NCBI GenBank assembly: GCA_032622095.1
Contig: CP136067.1
Location: 176,240,556 to 176,304,555, forward strand
Reading direction: 5' to 3'
DNA: 64,000 nucleotides
Origin: Siphonodentalium dalli
Taxonomy: Eukaryota > Mollusca > Scaphopoda > Gadilida > Siphonodentaliidae
Shown here: positions 1 through 12,072 of the stretch, piece after piece
Layout: every line of letters begins with the position of its first letter
How positions within the stretch are numbered: the first letter of the stretch is position 1
Made by a program: the position numbers and the translations under genes
The notes under the pieces: model-generated
Told to the model about the DNA's origin: nothing
The model's input: only the letters and a program-made list of their open reading frames with translations
Databases searched by the model: none

Positions 1-235
1 CTTGCTGCGAGATCATATAATGCCATTTTCGAAATTAGGCAACGTCTATTAATTATCAGAAACTTCTGATAGGTAAAAACAAACAGATATTCCTGCGAAC
101 ATCCAAGGCGTTTGTGTTATATCTCAGCTCAAGTTGCATCCGTGCAGTACAGAAATTATCACAATTATTAGTCGATTTATCTTCCGAAAAGCACAAAACG
201 CCGTTGCTAAGACATTGAAGTCACAATCTACTTAA

Positions 236-315
236 TGTTATGTTTTTGGCTTGTATACAGTAAACGCGTGCATTACACGTATTAATAATACGTCGGTTGT
301 CTTCTGAAATGTCTC
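236..315 (+). repeat. Direct duplicate, copy 1 (unexpanded)
   Basis: About 80 bp containing 'cttgtatacag', 'acgcgtgcattacacgt' and 'aatacgtcggt' recurs at 890-1006. In this copy the AT-rich part between them is only a few TAA units. The rest of 1-1250 shows no supportable gene; ORFs there are short and without recognisable domains. Confidence 0.7.
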
Positions 316-889
316 AACGGATGAACATTCGGCGACCAGTAGTTTTGCCCTAACATAATATCTAAGTTCCTTCTCTTAGTGAACCGTACGTTAAACGATA
401 CATGTTCCAAGTTACTCTTATCAAAAGGAGCCCCCTCCCAACCGAGCCTCCATCATCATGACCAACGACTACTCCCTTTAGTTCAGCGCAGTAATAGTAG
501 GGGACGAATCTCCCTCATAAAATTCATAATTTTTCCACCTTGTCATTTGTAATTCTAATACCGGCGCATGCGTTTGATTATCGGCGGACCGATCTCTTTC
601 CAATCATATAATATGTACCTTTATGTTATAATACATTTTGTATTGTCCTATAACATCATGGTTAATGTTATGTATGCGCTGTATATTGTGGAAAGACCGA
701 TCGACCGTATCTTGAATTTCTTAACACTGTATCACGAAGTCAAATACGAAGCTGATTGACGACATTCTGATAATGTCGCGCGTATTGATCACGATGAGAA
801 ACAGGTTGATCTAGTGCAGTCCATAGCGCGCGTACTTCCGGACAGTATCTGCAAACCTGTAATTACACCAACACCTGTGTATGCTATTA

Positions 890-938
890 GTGTCATGTTC
901 TTTTAGCTTGTATACAGTTAACGCGTGCATTACACGTA

Positions 939-984
<46 letters not shown>

Positions 985-1006
985 GTCGGTGGGCTTCTGA
1001 AATGTC
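890..1006 (+). repeat. Direct duplicate, copy 2, with expanded TAA microsatellite
   Basis: Second copy of the segment at 236-315. The flanking words are nearly identical, but a (TAA)n run at about 937-982 has expanded inside it. The minus-strand ORF across this point gains a run of leucines from the microsatellite and is not a gene. Confidence 0.75.
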
Positions 1007-1257
1007 GTACCTGTAATTTTGGCTCGAAACATTTTATTGCATTTTCGGAATCCACGGGTTCGATTGCATAAGTTCATCAGAGAAATTGTCATTATTTCTA
1101 GTATAAATGCCATTTTTCTGGGAAATTCGTGTTCTAAAATGTTGTATCTCGCGAAAAAAAATTCGAAACCGTTCCTGGTAGGATAATTCTGATTGGACTA
1201 TTTTGGAGAAGAATGGGCGGAGGGCGTGTCCTCTTTATCCTAAGTGACAGAGCCTAA

Positions 1258-2089
1258 GGGTACGTTCATACGCTGGCAATATTGCACTGCAAACTTCAAA
1301 AATGTCAGCTGTAAAGGTTGTTTTGTTTTGTTTTGCCGGCTGCCGACTAGGTCGTGCTGGGTCGTGGCTGATCGTCAGCAATCAACGGCGTATACCTCTG
1401 TGCCGGTGGCCACAAAACAAGGCCACTAATAATAATTGATTGTGTCTGTATCGTCCTTTTGATACGATCGAATGGTATCGGGTGTGTTCTCTGTGATTCT
1501 CATACACACTTAATTATACATGTGTACGGATCTCCGTTATATGAGGATATGATGATATGGCGTGATACAAAGAGTACCAAAAGTGATGCTTCTCGAGTCA
1601 TAAATGTGGGAGCTATATATGGGAGGTGGTGGCAGGACTCACTATGAGTATCCATGCATTACTTCAAATGTTCTTACTTCAGTGAGCGTGTACAAATTCT
1701 CAATTGTTATCGAAATGGTCATGTATCGATCAGAATGACACATTGAGATATCACTCAATTCAGATCAAGCTGGAGTTCGAAAACGTGCCAACACCATCTA
1801 CCCAGACTGCGATATCTATGTAATTGTAGTGGTTTAAAAGTGACTGCTTGTGGCGATATCACATTCCAACATGTCAAGTGACATTATTTTGACTGGCCTA
1901 AGAATACTAACACGCACCGTGTTCTAATATATTGCAAACATCTCATCAATCACGCAAAACGGCTGTCGTTCATTGATCACTACTAACGCTGATTTGTTGA
2001 CAGCGGGCAGAAATTAATCCGTTTTGGCAATTTTGCAGCTGGCATTTTTGCAGTTTGCAGTGCAATATTGCCAGCGTATGAACGTACCC
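1258..2089. mobile_element. PIF/Harbinger-like MITE, 832 bp, TAA target duplication
   Basis: Terminal inverted repeats of more than 50 bp: the left arm starts GGGTACGTTCATACGCTGG at 1258 and the right arm is its reverse complement ending at 2089. Both ends are flanked by TAA (1255-1257 and 2090-2092), the target preference of PIF/Harbinger elements. The interior has no transposase, so it is non-autonomous. The superfamily call rests on the TAA duplication and G-rich termini only. Confidence 0.7.
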
Positions 2090-2581
2090 TAACGAAGCCG
2101 CGGAAATCGTCAAAACTAAAATGTCGTACCTCATAGATTTTTGCCGTATAACACCATACAATATTTGTTTTCTAATCAAATATAGGAGATAATTGAATAT
2201 GAAAGTGTATCTACTATAACACATGTGATCTAAAATGTTATTGTGCAAAGTTATTGGTAGATACAAATTCTAGTTCCATATATATATATATAGTTTTATG
2301 TGTCACCTGAATAATTTGATTTTCTTGAAGTATATACGACCTTTTAGAAGCTCGCCGGCGCATATGGTGTTGAAACACACCAGAACCTGCACATATAGTT
2401 TCAGACAGTCCCATCGTTTAAAGATACCCCATCCGATTTAATACCATAAGACCAACATCGGTAAGAATAAAGCAGTGCGCAACTACTAGTAAATACAGGG
2501 AACGAATTGCGAATTGGAATCGGTCGTTCATGTTCTATACCAGAAAATAATTATATCGTATACGCAAGCGTACAACATTAA

Positions 2582-2870
2582 ACGGACATGGCTCATTCGA
2601 ACCTCCAATTTTCCTACGTAATTTGGAGCGACGGATACGACAGGTCGATAAATAAACGAACTATTGATATACCGGCTTCATAAGCTCTGCCAAAATCACA
2701 GCCATTTTTCAGCCGATTTCAACTTTTCGCCAGAAGTCAGACAAACTCTCTTTATTGTTTCCATATCAGGAATAATCTACCACGGAACGCTCTTTCTGTT
2801 CCATATCGCGCGAATGGCTGTTTGATTTTTGGACCTAAACACCGTATTCACAGTTCTAGTTTTGTCCCCC
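2582..2870 (+). mobile_element. TTAA-flanked MITE, ACGGACATGG family, 3' truncated
   Basis: Starts after TTAA (2578-2581) with ACGGACATGG and carries the family's internal words (ATACCGGCTTCAT, TTTTCGCCAGAAGTCAGA, CATATCAGGAAT). Fuller copies lie at 8300-8699, 12073-12508 and 51234-51666. This copy ends near 2870 where the others continue. Confidence 0.65.
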
Positions 2871-2889
2871 GACGTTCTGAAATAAAAGG

Positions 2890-3270
2890 GGGACTATAGA
2901 AACGGGCTCCGTCCGTCCGTTCGTTCGCCCGCTCGTCCGTCACACTTGAGTACCTTCATGGTGTAATAATCTCCTCCTACATATTTCATCCCAGAAATTT
3001 GAAACTTCAGAATATTGTTGCCCATATATTGAAGATGTGCAACATGTATATAAATGACGGACATATTTTTTGTTTACGGCGTTATTAACCCCTTTCGACA
3101 TTTTTTTATAATTTTCTGTTTGAGGGTACCTTCATGGTGCATTCAACTCATCCTACAGTGTTTATCGTAGATATTTGAAACTTCAGAGAATTGTTTTCCA
3201 CATGTGCAACAGGTACAGAGATGACGGATTTTTTTTTTTTACGGAGTAATTAACCCTGGTCAGATATCAA
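2890..3270 (+). repeat. Unclassified repeat with (GTCC)n-like start and internal ~178-bp duplication
   Basis: Begins with a GTCCGTCCGTTCG-type run (about 2910-2940). A block beginning 'gtaccttcatggtg' then occurs twice (about 2949 and 3127), each followed by a 'ttgaaacttcagar' word and a 'gacgga' word. No coding content. Its family is not recognised. Confidence 0.45.
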
Positions 3271-3491
3271 CATCAAAATGTGTTATGTGTATTTTGGACC
3301 ACAGTGTAGCTTTAAGGAAACATTGCTGATCAGATATCGACATTAAAAAAGGAAGTTTTAACGCGTTATGAATTTTTGTCAGGCTATATATAGTATAAAC
3401 TCCAATGATCGTGTATGATGAAGCGCGTCCATTTTTTTATTTCCAAAAGATAATAAAGAGCGTTCTCAGTAATACTATGTTATACTATGTT

Positions 3492-3567
3492 GAGGTCCCC
3501 AGAGGGTGAATTTAGTGACGCTATCCCGCATAGCGGGCTAGCATCACTAAATTCACCCTCTGGGGAC
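3492..3567. repeat. Foldback hairpin element, copy 1
   Basis: Near-perfect inverted repeat: GAGGTCCCCAGAGGGTGAAT pairs with its complement ending at 3567 around a short GC-rich loop. Same family as 4611-4698, 28595-28716 and 54917-55060. Confidence 0.8.
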
Positions 3568-4610
3568 GTAATTCTGCTTAGGCCCTCAACTGCTATGGTA
3601 GACCTAGGATCAAATTGAAGTTCACCAGTTGAAGTTGGTGATGTTCACCCATTGGGCAGTCTGGGTGAACGTCGACTCTATATTTGAAATATAGAGTCTG
3701 GAGCTTATGTCGCCAAAACCATTTCTATTCAGAGAAGAGCTTCCCCAAAATGACGTCACGGATTTAAAAAAATACATCGATGATTGACAGGTGTCCCCAC
3801 GTGTTATTTGTTGTGCTTCGCAATAGCCTGTGTCGCGACATAAACTTACAGCAGATAATATTTGTCGTGTGTGCGACTATTCTTTTTCGGGAGATGAACT
3901 CGCTGCATCAACCGGAAAGCTGCATCCGAGAGCAAAAAATAAGGTCGTCATCAAAAATGATGCTTTAGAACTATTTAAAAGCATAAAATTAAGTCATTTC
4001 CTCGGTGTTAACTTTCAGATGACTTTTTTACGACAAATAATTTGATTTGCAAACCATGGTACAATAAAGTAAATCAAATACACGGACATGAGTGAGTTCT
4101 ATTTATATTTATGGGAGGCCAAGTTGGTACCACGCGCAGGCCTATCTATCAGGTCTAGCACATCCTTCAAATTAATCCGAATCGTACCGAATATATAATT
4201 TCGAAGCCATTGTTTCTGTCTCTGTTGTATTTGCAAGCATCGCTTTCGATCGGAGAAATTGCGCTCTGTTACTATATTTAGAGGTGACATTATGGGAGTC
4301 TCCGCCCACTAACACTTGTTTATTAACCCATACGGTTTCATTGGACGGAAAATAATTTACGCAATCAATCAGATTACGGAATCCCGAGGACTTGGAAATG
4401 AGATAGCGATGTTATCCGTCAGACCTTATATTCAATGTTGTAATGAATATTTAGGTATGAGTTTACTCAGACTGCCCATTGGGCACCTCGATTATGGATT
4501 ATTATCTTCTGCAAATTAGGGGATATAGAAACTTCCCAGAAGGGAAAATGTAACTAAAAACAATGTTAATTTGATACTATAGATACTTCCCAGAAGATGA
4601 GGCCTAAGAA

Positions 4611-4698
4611 GAATGAGGTCTCCAGATGGTGAAATTGGTGATGCTAGCACGCTGTGCGGGATAGCATCACTAAATTCACCATCTGGGGACCTCATTCT
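4611..4698. repeat. Foldback hairpin element, copy 2
   Basis: Arms 'gaatgaggtctccagatggt' and its complement around the loop; the outer sequence continues into 'ctgcaaatgacagacaaact', shared with copies 3 and 4. The stretch 3570-4610 between copies 1 and 2 has no recognisable gene. It contains an inverted 'gttcacc...gtgaac' near 3640-3670. Confidence 0.75.
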
Positions 4699-5445
4699 GC
4701 AAATGACAGACAAACTATTTGCAGGCTTGTCTATATCACATGAAACCACGATTATATCATTTTAAAAGCCATTACATATCTCTTTATATCTCAACTAGTT
4801 ACATATCACTTGGCATCGCGCCAACAAAATGGCCGCGCATCCTTCCATTGATCCAGGCGGATTAATACTGTAGAAAAGCCCCGCATGACAACAACACTAG
4901 ACAATTCGAAAAATGATTGCATTGTTATTTTCTGTTAAATAGACACAAAAGGGCAAATTGAGGGACTATATTGTACGTCGCCAGCCCCAGAGCGCGCAAT
5001 ACTGACATATAAGGTTGTGAAGCGCATCAGCCAACGCATTTTGCAGCTTCTTTTAAGGATTTTGATTTGTTAAAAAGACATAAGCTCTAGTATTTTCATG
5101 TGATACACAAGATCGTCAACTAAAATCTTTTCCCCAACATAACTCGGTGGAGATGTATAGAACAGTAGAGAACATACATGCAAATGTTTAAACATATTTC
5201 AACAATGGCTCCGTTGGTGGTTGCAAAACTACTAGAAGACCTACCTTCATTGTGGTCGTTTTGCAATAACTCGCACACAGGTTTCAAATAAATGTGTTCT
5301 GATATGTTCCCGGCAGACAAAGGTGTTGTCTTGAATTATTAAACATTCCGCATTGCAATTGGGAAAATAATAGCAGGGACACTACTCCCGTTGTCAAAAT
5401 CATTGCTAAATCAGCAGGACGTACCAATATATTCGATCGCCAGCG

Positions 5446-6300
5446 TTATAAACAAAAGATGGATTCGTCCGATGAATACCACCACATATAACAGATATAC
5501 AGACAGACGGACCGAAAAATCATCTTTTTCAAATAAACAAGATGAATAACTCCAGTACGAAACTCCTGAACAAAACGAGTGAACACTTCATTGAATGTCC
5601 TCATGGTGGCGAACAAAGCGAGTGAACACTTCATTCAATGTCCGCATAGTGGCGAACAAATTTCATGAAGATCCGACAACCTACATGTGTATGGTTCAGA
5701 TATCTTCTCTAAAGGAAACAACCCTAACATTTCCAGATAAACAATTATAAATATGAATAACTCTAGAAAGGAAAACCCGAACAAAACGACTGAACACTCC
5801 ATTGAATGCTCCCATAGTAGTGAATATCCATATAAATTTCCATTGAGATACGACAACCGGTGGTGCACATGGATATATCTGCTGACAGACAAAAAGCCAA
5901 CATTTCCAGATAAACAAAGATGAATAAACAGTCGCCGACCACGTGTCCCCCGAAAAGGTGGATTTTTAGTGAGGATAGCTTTTTTTTAACTCTGTCAAAA
6001 ATCCCCGGACCTTGACCAAATTCAAACTTGACCTTTGTCTTTTGAAGTATGAACCGCGTGCCAAATATCATGAAATTCAGTTGAATATTGATCAAGTCGA
6101 AATGAAAAATAAAAACCAAAATAATCGGCAAATTCTAAGTCGACAAGGATCATAACTCCAATAAAAATGGGCTGACCGAACCCATATTCGAACTTGACCT
6201 GTATTTTGAGCTGATAAACTCACATGCCAGATTTGGTTTTGATCCGATAACCTAAACTAAAGTTATTACCCAGAAACTATCTGAAGACCCTGTACCAATG
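5446..6300 (+). repeat. Degenerate repeat block (gaacaaaacga-gtgaacac units)
   Basis: The words 'gaacaaaacgagtgaacac', 'atttccagataaacaa' and 'catggtggcgaacaaa' recur two to three times between 5510 and 5930 at irregular spacing. The tail (6150-6290, 'attcgaacttgacctgtatt') matches 51020-51060. The minus-strand ORFs here are repeat translations without domains. It may be a decayed 3' region of a non-LTR element. Confidence 0.45.
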
Positions 6301-6604
6301 CCTTGTCTTATATTCTTTAAAACTTATATATATTTTTTTATCATTTTTATATTATTCTTTAACAATTTTATCATTTTTCATAATTTTGTTTTACGTTATC
6401 AATTTTTATCATTATTTCTAATATTCTTTAACAATTTTTAATAATATTTTCTTACACTCTTGAACAATTATAAAAAATAATATAAAATTTGTTAGGCAAA
6501 TGCATTCTTTTATATATGCGAGGCGACCTATATATCGCATATACAAGAGAATGCATTGGCATAGGGTTTTCGAAAAAAATCAGGAAGCTCCAGACATGAA
6601 AGGG
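6299..6604 (-). mobile_element. TTAA-type MITE remnant with palindromic core
   Basis: The right end is CCAGACATGAAAGGG followed by TTAA (6605-6608). An internal palindrome (6498-6562, 'atatatgcgaggcgacctat' type) is shared with the elements at 11031, 29638, 32142 and 46873. The left end is degraded and AT-rich. Confidence 0.6.
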
Positions 6605-6841
6605 TTAACACAAAAATTGAGTGACGAAAACCTCATTGTTTAAAGACCAATCCGAGAACACGAGCTAGTCAAGTAATTTACTCGGGTTCCATTGTTCTTG
6701 TTAACGTGAAGGTTCTTTGTGTGCCTTTTTAAATGGCTGCCTCTATCCGCCCCAATTCAATTCAATTATTGATTTCACTCAAATCGTCAAGTATGACACA
6801 ATATAGCGTGGCGTAATACAATGAACAGCGACGTCTATTAA

Positions 6842-7243
6842 GGGTACGTTCATACACTGGCAAGTTTGCACGGTATGGTTTGCAGGCATTTTGTCGTAGA
6901 AAACGATATGGTGCCAGAATATGAACGGAAACAAGCACATAAAGCGCATCTGTACCACAGCTAACTACGTGCGAAGTAAATTCTCTGTAGTTCCACCTGT
7001 AGCGATGCTACCGGAATTTGCCTGCAAATATCATGCAATTATCTAGCAAGAATAAATCATACAGGTATTTGAAGGCAAATTCCAGTAGCACCGTTACAAG
7101 TGCAACTACATAAATTTTACTTCTTTTGGTAAAGATGCATGTGATGTGCATCTTTCCGTTCATATTCTGGCACCATGTGGTTTTCTATGACGACATGCCC
7201 GCAAAAACATACCGTGCAAACTTGCCAGCTTATGAACCTACAT
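6842..7243. mobile_element. PIF/Harbinger-like palindromic MITE, ~402 bp
   Basis: Almost the whole element is one inverted repeat: arms of roughly 190 bp meet at a short spacer near 7045. The outer left arm GGGTACGTTCATACACTGG resembles the element at 1258. TAA flanks both sides (6839-6841, 7244-7246). The plus-strand ORF at 7126-7317 lies across the right arm and is not a gene. Confidence 0.7.
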
Positions 7244-7249
7244 TAAAGG

Positions 7250-8290
7250 AAGACTACCCAATCAAGCCGTCTACGGGGCCATCTTCTACCAAGTACTCAA
7301 CAGAAAGTATTCAATAATAAAATTCATTATATAATATGAGTCAATAATTAGAATTTCACTCACAACCAAAAAACCACATAACGAAAATGAGTTAAAGACT
7401 TAAGCCATTTACGCATTTTCACTATAATTACCATGTTGTTTCACTTATAGTTCATTACTGTATTTTGCACTCCTCCCTGCCAATTCATTCATGTTTTGCT
7501 TATTTTCTGTTGAATAAGGTAAGAGATGGATGCATTAGGTACGCTTTCCCGTTAATAAATAAAAAAGAAAATTGTTATTAAAAGAGTCAAACACATCTCA
7601 ATGTAGCCCTTGTCCGTGGACCCAAAATTAAAGTACAGAAACACCCATGTAGATACCAGTATATGTTTCTCACAAAGAATACAAACTCGCCCTATCCACG
7701 TCATATAAATTACGGTATACATACTTTGTATGCGTCCGTTTTAAAATCAGGACGTATTGCGTTTTGGTCCTTCTGTTCATATTTCGTTTTTGGGTGTTTA
7801 CTTTAGTTACTGTTAACTGAATGGAATGACATTTGGTATTCTGGCGTGAAACCATAAAAAGTTCGACTTTGGGTTCCCTCCGCTGAGTTTTGCTATATTT
7901 ATTGACCTTTTTTCGACTTTGAAATTCAGGTTTTATTGGTTTCCGGATGATAACTTCAGTTCATATTGACTTAATGGAATGAACTTTGGTATGCATGAAA
8001 CCATAAATATATGACAAGTTCGATCTTCGGCTCGTCCGTTCATTTTTACCAGAGTGGACCTATTTCGACTTTGAAATTCGGTTTCTTAGTTTCCTGTTGA
8101 TAAATGCAGTTAAATGTACATGTAGGATTTGTTAATCACTATCAAACTAAATGGCTGAATTGGGTCAAACTACAAGCTGTACTTGAATTGGAACTTTGTT
8201 TTGGACTTAGTTTTGGACCTTTTTTTTACTTAGATTTTTTTATTGTATTGGTTTTCGGCTGATATTATGTGCTTCCTCTCGGAGATCACT
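7250..8290. other. No gene recognised
   Basis: AT-rich sequence with two loosely similar blocks (about 7840-7960 and 7970-8100, sharing 'aaaccataaa' and 'tcgactttgaaattc' words). They look like a diverged tandem repeat. No conserved coding potential seen. Confidence 0.4.
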
Positions 8291-8299
8291 TTTTTTTTC

Positions 8300-8699
8300 G
8301 TAATTTGGATCGACGGATACGATAGATAGGTCGGTAAATAAGTGAACTATTTATATACCGGATTCATATGCTCGGAAAAAACACTTGCTAGTAACAGCCA
8401 TTTATCAGCCGTTTTCAACTTTTCGCCAGAAGTCATATAACGCTCTTTATTGCGACCATATCAGGAATTAACTACCACGGAACGCTCTTTTCTGTTCCAT
8501 GTCGCACGAATGGCTGTTTTGTGTTTGGGACCCAAACACCGTATTCACAGTTGTATTTTCATTACTTCGATGCGTCTTTTTGGGTTACATAATGCTCGTA
8601 GAAAGGTAGTTCAGATATTGATCGATCTATTTTGATACAGAGAAAAAATCAAAAGCGAATAATATTATGTGTATTTTGGGGCGCAAACCGCATGTGGCT
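8300..8699 (+). mobile_element. TTAA-flanked MITE, ACGGACATGG family, 5' truncated
   Basis: Matches 51234-51666 from 'cgtaatttgga' through the 'cgctctttattgc', 'aacgctcttttctgttccat' and 'gcatgtggctttaa' words. It ends at TTAA (8700-8703). The left end is missing. Confidence 0.65.
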
Positions 8700-9109
8700 T
8701 TAAGTTTCAATGCGTATCAATAACAGGCGGACTTTTGCATGTTGACGTTTATGGAAAGCGTCTGTTGTCCTGGATTGTTCTTTTGTCCTGCATTATAATA
8801 AATTGTTATCATTAAATCATTTCTCGCATCATCCCAGAATAAAACAATGGGGACTCTTTTATTTTGGCGTGTGTGCTGGATATTTTTCATTTAGTTGTGA
8901 GCAAATCAATCGATGGGGTGTAAACATTACCACTTCTAAGTTTTCTAATAATTTTCAGTGAACAATAGAACAAAACTAGCAGTTTTTGGGGAATTTTATA
9001 ACTTAGCGGATATAGTAAAAAGAACACCTACGAGTACTGATTGAATTTGAAACAAGCCAACGGGCGTGATATGCCACCGTTGTTGTGAACTTGTTAAATG
9101 CTCAAATCA

Positions 9110-9465
9110 GCCATGTCCGTTCAATCTGAAGTGACACATTGTCGGAACTCGATGGCAGAATGCCAGACTGTTGTGACATAAACATATGTTTTCTATTGAA
9201 TTAACACGAATATTTACGTCATTGAAAGTAGCTACCCGAGTGCATCGCTAACGAGGAACAGAAGAGAGGAATTGAATTAATGTTCCAAGTAGAATATTGA
9301 AATTCTTGTTTTCAGATAGAGTCCGTGATAATTTCGATCAGGCCTAATTTCGAGATTTTTATCAAAGAATTATCGAGTTTCTGTCCACTAAATTGCAACT
9401 GACATTGACTGATCAAGAAGCAAATGTTATTGCACGAAATGGTTCGAGTCCTTTGAAAACTGAGG
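9110..9465 (+). repeat. Segment duplicated at 10778-11570 (empty-site copy)
   Basis: Shares 'aagtgacacattgtc', 'aagtagctaccc', 'ttgttttcagat', 'attgcaactgacattgactg' and 'cacgaaatggttcgagtcct' in the same order with 10778-11570, but lacks the MITE that splits the second copy. The matching point here reads 'atttttatcaaagaa'. Confidence 0.75.
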
Positions 9466-9499
9466 AACTTGGCGGCTTGACGTCTCAAATTCAACATGT

Positions 9500-9855
9500 C
9501 ATAGCGCAAATACGCACACAATCGAATTATAATGTGAAATAGGTTCATATGGGATTATTTGATTCTGAAATAAGCAGATAATGAAATCATATCAGTTATT
9601 TAGTTTTATGGTGCGGACCATAGTAAAAACAAATGTTTAAGAGCGTGCACATATTACGCCATGTGTTGGCTTGTTTGTGGCATTGTCCGCACACGATGAA
9701 CATAAAATGAAGTCATTATGAGTCGATAATGTGACTAAAATGCTCTCATTTTCAGTTCATTATCGACTCAAAATTAGGTGATTCTAAGCAGATTATCGAC
9801 ATCAAATTAACTCTATTATAAGCAGATAATGTGTGGGTTTCGGGAGTACAGGCTG
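9500..9855 (+). repeat. 'Rcd' dispersed repeat, copy 1 (GCAGATAATG family)
   Basis: A repeat of about 350 bp with 'ataatgtgaaataggt', 'ttgattctgaaataagcaga', 'agcgtgcacat', 'tcattatgagtcgataatgt' and 'taagcagataatgtg', ending near 'cgggagtacaggctg'. Other copies: 18415-18775, 26060-27465 (split), 36865-37210 (reverse) and a fragment at 50025-50110. It has internal self-complementarity around 'tctaagcagattat'. Superfamily unknown; the name is only for this window. Confidence 0.65.
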
Positions 9856-9991
9856 CTCACATTATACTTATACAGTAAAGCTCACTTCTTTCCCGGTTGC
9901 TGTCCATTTTCAGTGATCAAGTTACGTTTAGGTCGATAATACGTGAACTACTTTTAATAAGGAATATATACACCCAGGAAATACATGTATA

Positions 9992-10516
9992 CGGTACCAT
10001 TCAGAAGAAATGGTATATTGAGGCGCGCCTTTATTGCGATATTGAGCACAATTAATTTCGAAAAAGGCGCGATTATAGCGCAATACCAAAAATCTGTCGC
10101 GCTTATTATTGTGATATTGAGCGCAAAAAAATGCGATGTTAAGCGCGGATAATTTCATACAGACCCGATAGTGTTATATTTATATTAGATAAATAATGCA
10201 TGTACATATTATATAGTGTACATATAACATTTACAACTATAATTATATACAAATCTAAAATATTGTCTCTATTTATTCAATAAACAATATAGAAGAAGCA
10301 ATGATTTGCTTTAAATGTCACAATTTTGAGAGCAAGATGTCGCAATATTAAGCGCGAAATATTGCGATATTAAGCGCGAAATATTGCGATATTAACTCAA
10401 AATATTGCAATAATATCGCAAGCTGCGCGCTTATACGCGTTTCCACTTGCAATATTATTGCGATATTTGGCGTGAATATAGCGCGCTTAATATACCACTT
10501 CTTTTGACTGGTACTG
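9992..10516. mobile_element. Tc1/mariner-like MITE, ~525 bp, TA target
   Basis: Terminal inverted repeats CGGTACCATTCAGAAGAAAT (left) and CAGTACCAGTCAAAAGAAGT (right, reverse complement), each flanked by TA (9990-9991, 10517-10518). CAGTACCAGTCAAAAG-type ends are common in Tc1-like elements. The interior carries iterations of 'gcgatattaagcgcgaaata' near both ends and no transposase. Confidence 0.7.
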
Positions 10517-10777
10517 TACATATACAAGTCAAGTAAAGTCTTGAAAATTCGGGACCCGAATTTTCTTCAATGTCAACAAATAAAAAACGTCCAGTGTTAG
10601 TGTATACCTTGTTTGGCACGAATGAATAGCGTTTATCGCACTTTGCGTGAACAATTGTCAACAGGTAGAATATTTAAATGATACTATGGTCTATATATAC
10701 GTGTATTTAGTGCATTTATCAAACATATATTATCCCTACAACCACATTGTCTAGATATTAGTTTTAATGTTGCAAGA

Positions 10778-11570
10778 GCCATTTCCGTTTAATCAGAAGT
10801 GACACATTGTCCGAACTTGATGACAGAATGCCCGCTATATAGTGGCATAAATGTACGTTTCAATCGAATTAAAACGCAAATTGACGTCAATAAAAGTAGC
10901 TACCCCAAGTGCATCGATTACGAGTGGTAGTACAGCAGAATTGAATTCATGTTCCAAGGCGAATATTGAACTTCCTGTTTTCAGATCGAGGCCGCGATAA
11001 TATATACAAGGCCGAACTTCCATATTTTAACCCTTTACCCAACAAAACGACCAAAACGCCCTAATAAAGCTTCAACAGCCTAAAATATCTTCGGTCTGTC
11101 TCAATAACACCATACAAATATGGATATCATTGGAACCGGTTCATTGACCACATTGTGATGGTTACAGTTATGCCCTGTGCCAATGCATTCTCTTATATAT
11201 GCGAGTCGACCATAGGTAGCCTCGCATATATAAGAGAATGCATTGACCTCTTTTTTTAACACTTTTTACCATTTTTTCTTACATTCTTTAACAATTTTAT
11301 AATTTTTTCTTACCTTTTTTAACAATTTTTATAATATGTTTCTACATTCTTTGACAATTTTATCATTTTTAATATGTGTTAAGCCAATGCATTCTCTTAT
11401 ATATGCGAGGCGACCTATGGTCGATTCGCATATATAAGAGAATGCATTGGCACAGGACCGTTCTGTTGGGTAAAGGGTTAACCAAAGAACTATCGACATT
11501 CTGTCCACTCAATTGCAACTGACATTGACTGATTACGAAGCGAATGTCACACCACGAAATGGTTCGAGTC
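10778..11570 (+). repeat. Second copy of the 9110-9465 segment, interrupted by a MITE
   Basis: The homologous order runs to 'aacttccatatttt' at 11026 and resumes at 'accaaagaactatcgacatt' after 11481. The interruption is exactly the TTAA-flanked element at 11031-11477. Confidence 0.75.
11031..11477. mobile_element. piggyBac-like (TTAA) MITE with two palindromic cores, 447 bp
   Basis: TTAA at 11027-11030 and 11478-11481 flanks inverted termini CCCTTTACCCAACAAAACG and the complement of CCCTTTACCCAACAGAACG. Two near-perfect internal palindromes (about 11178-11249 and 11388-11452) each pair 'ccaatgcattctcttatata' with its complement around 'gtcgacc'. They bracket an AT-rich middle. Exact TTAA duplication with CCC-starting termini is the piggyBac signature. 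Non-autonomous. Confidence 0.85.
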
Positions 11571-12072
11571 CTTCAAGTTTCTGCCCATTCAATTTTAACT
11601 ATGACTTACTTATCAGAAAGCGATTGTTTTTTAACTAAACACTTATAGTCGGTCTGCACTTACGTGGTTTCGTCAAAGTGAGCGGAAGATCGATAGAGAA
11701 AGAATGCCTTATTGACAGATTAATCATTCGCAATTCGTACATGTGACATAAACAGCAAGATTTGTCAACACGATTGTTATAACCAATCACTGCCCTTAAG
11801 ATTAACCATGTCTTAACTAAATGGATTCTCCAATCAGTTATAAAAGTGGATATTGGATTAGTCTATTATTTGTCGGGGTGAATGCTCAGGATATATAAGC
11901 AGACGATAGTGATGCGAAGATATACTACCAGAACAGAAGGATTCCTATTCATTTGTGGGAAAATGTTCATATAAAAAGTTCAGCCTATAGCCATTTGTTG
12001 AACTCATTAAAGGGAGACTGTGAATTTGAGATTTATGATTATTCTTTTGTCAATTATATGAAAAGTTTTTAA

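Noticed and set aside
9435-9450. tRNA B-box-like 'ggttcgagtcc' (also near 11560)
   Set aside because: No A box, acceptor stem or cloverleaf around it; it is part of a duplicated segment.
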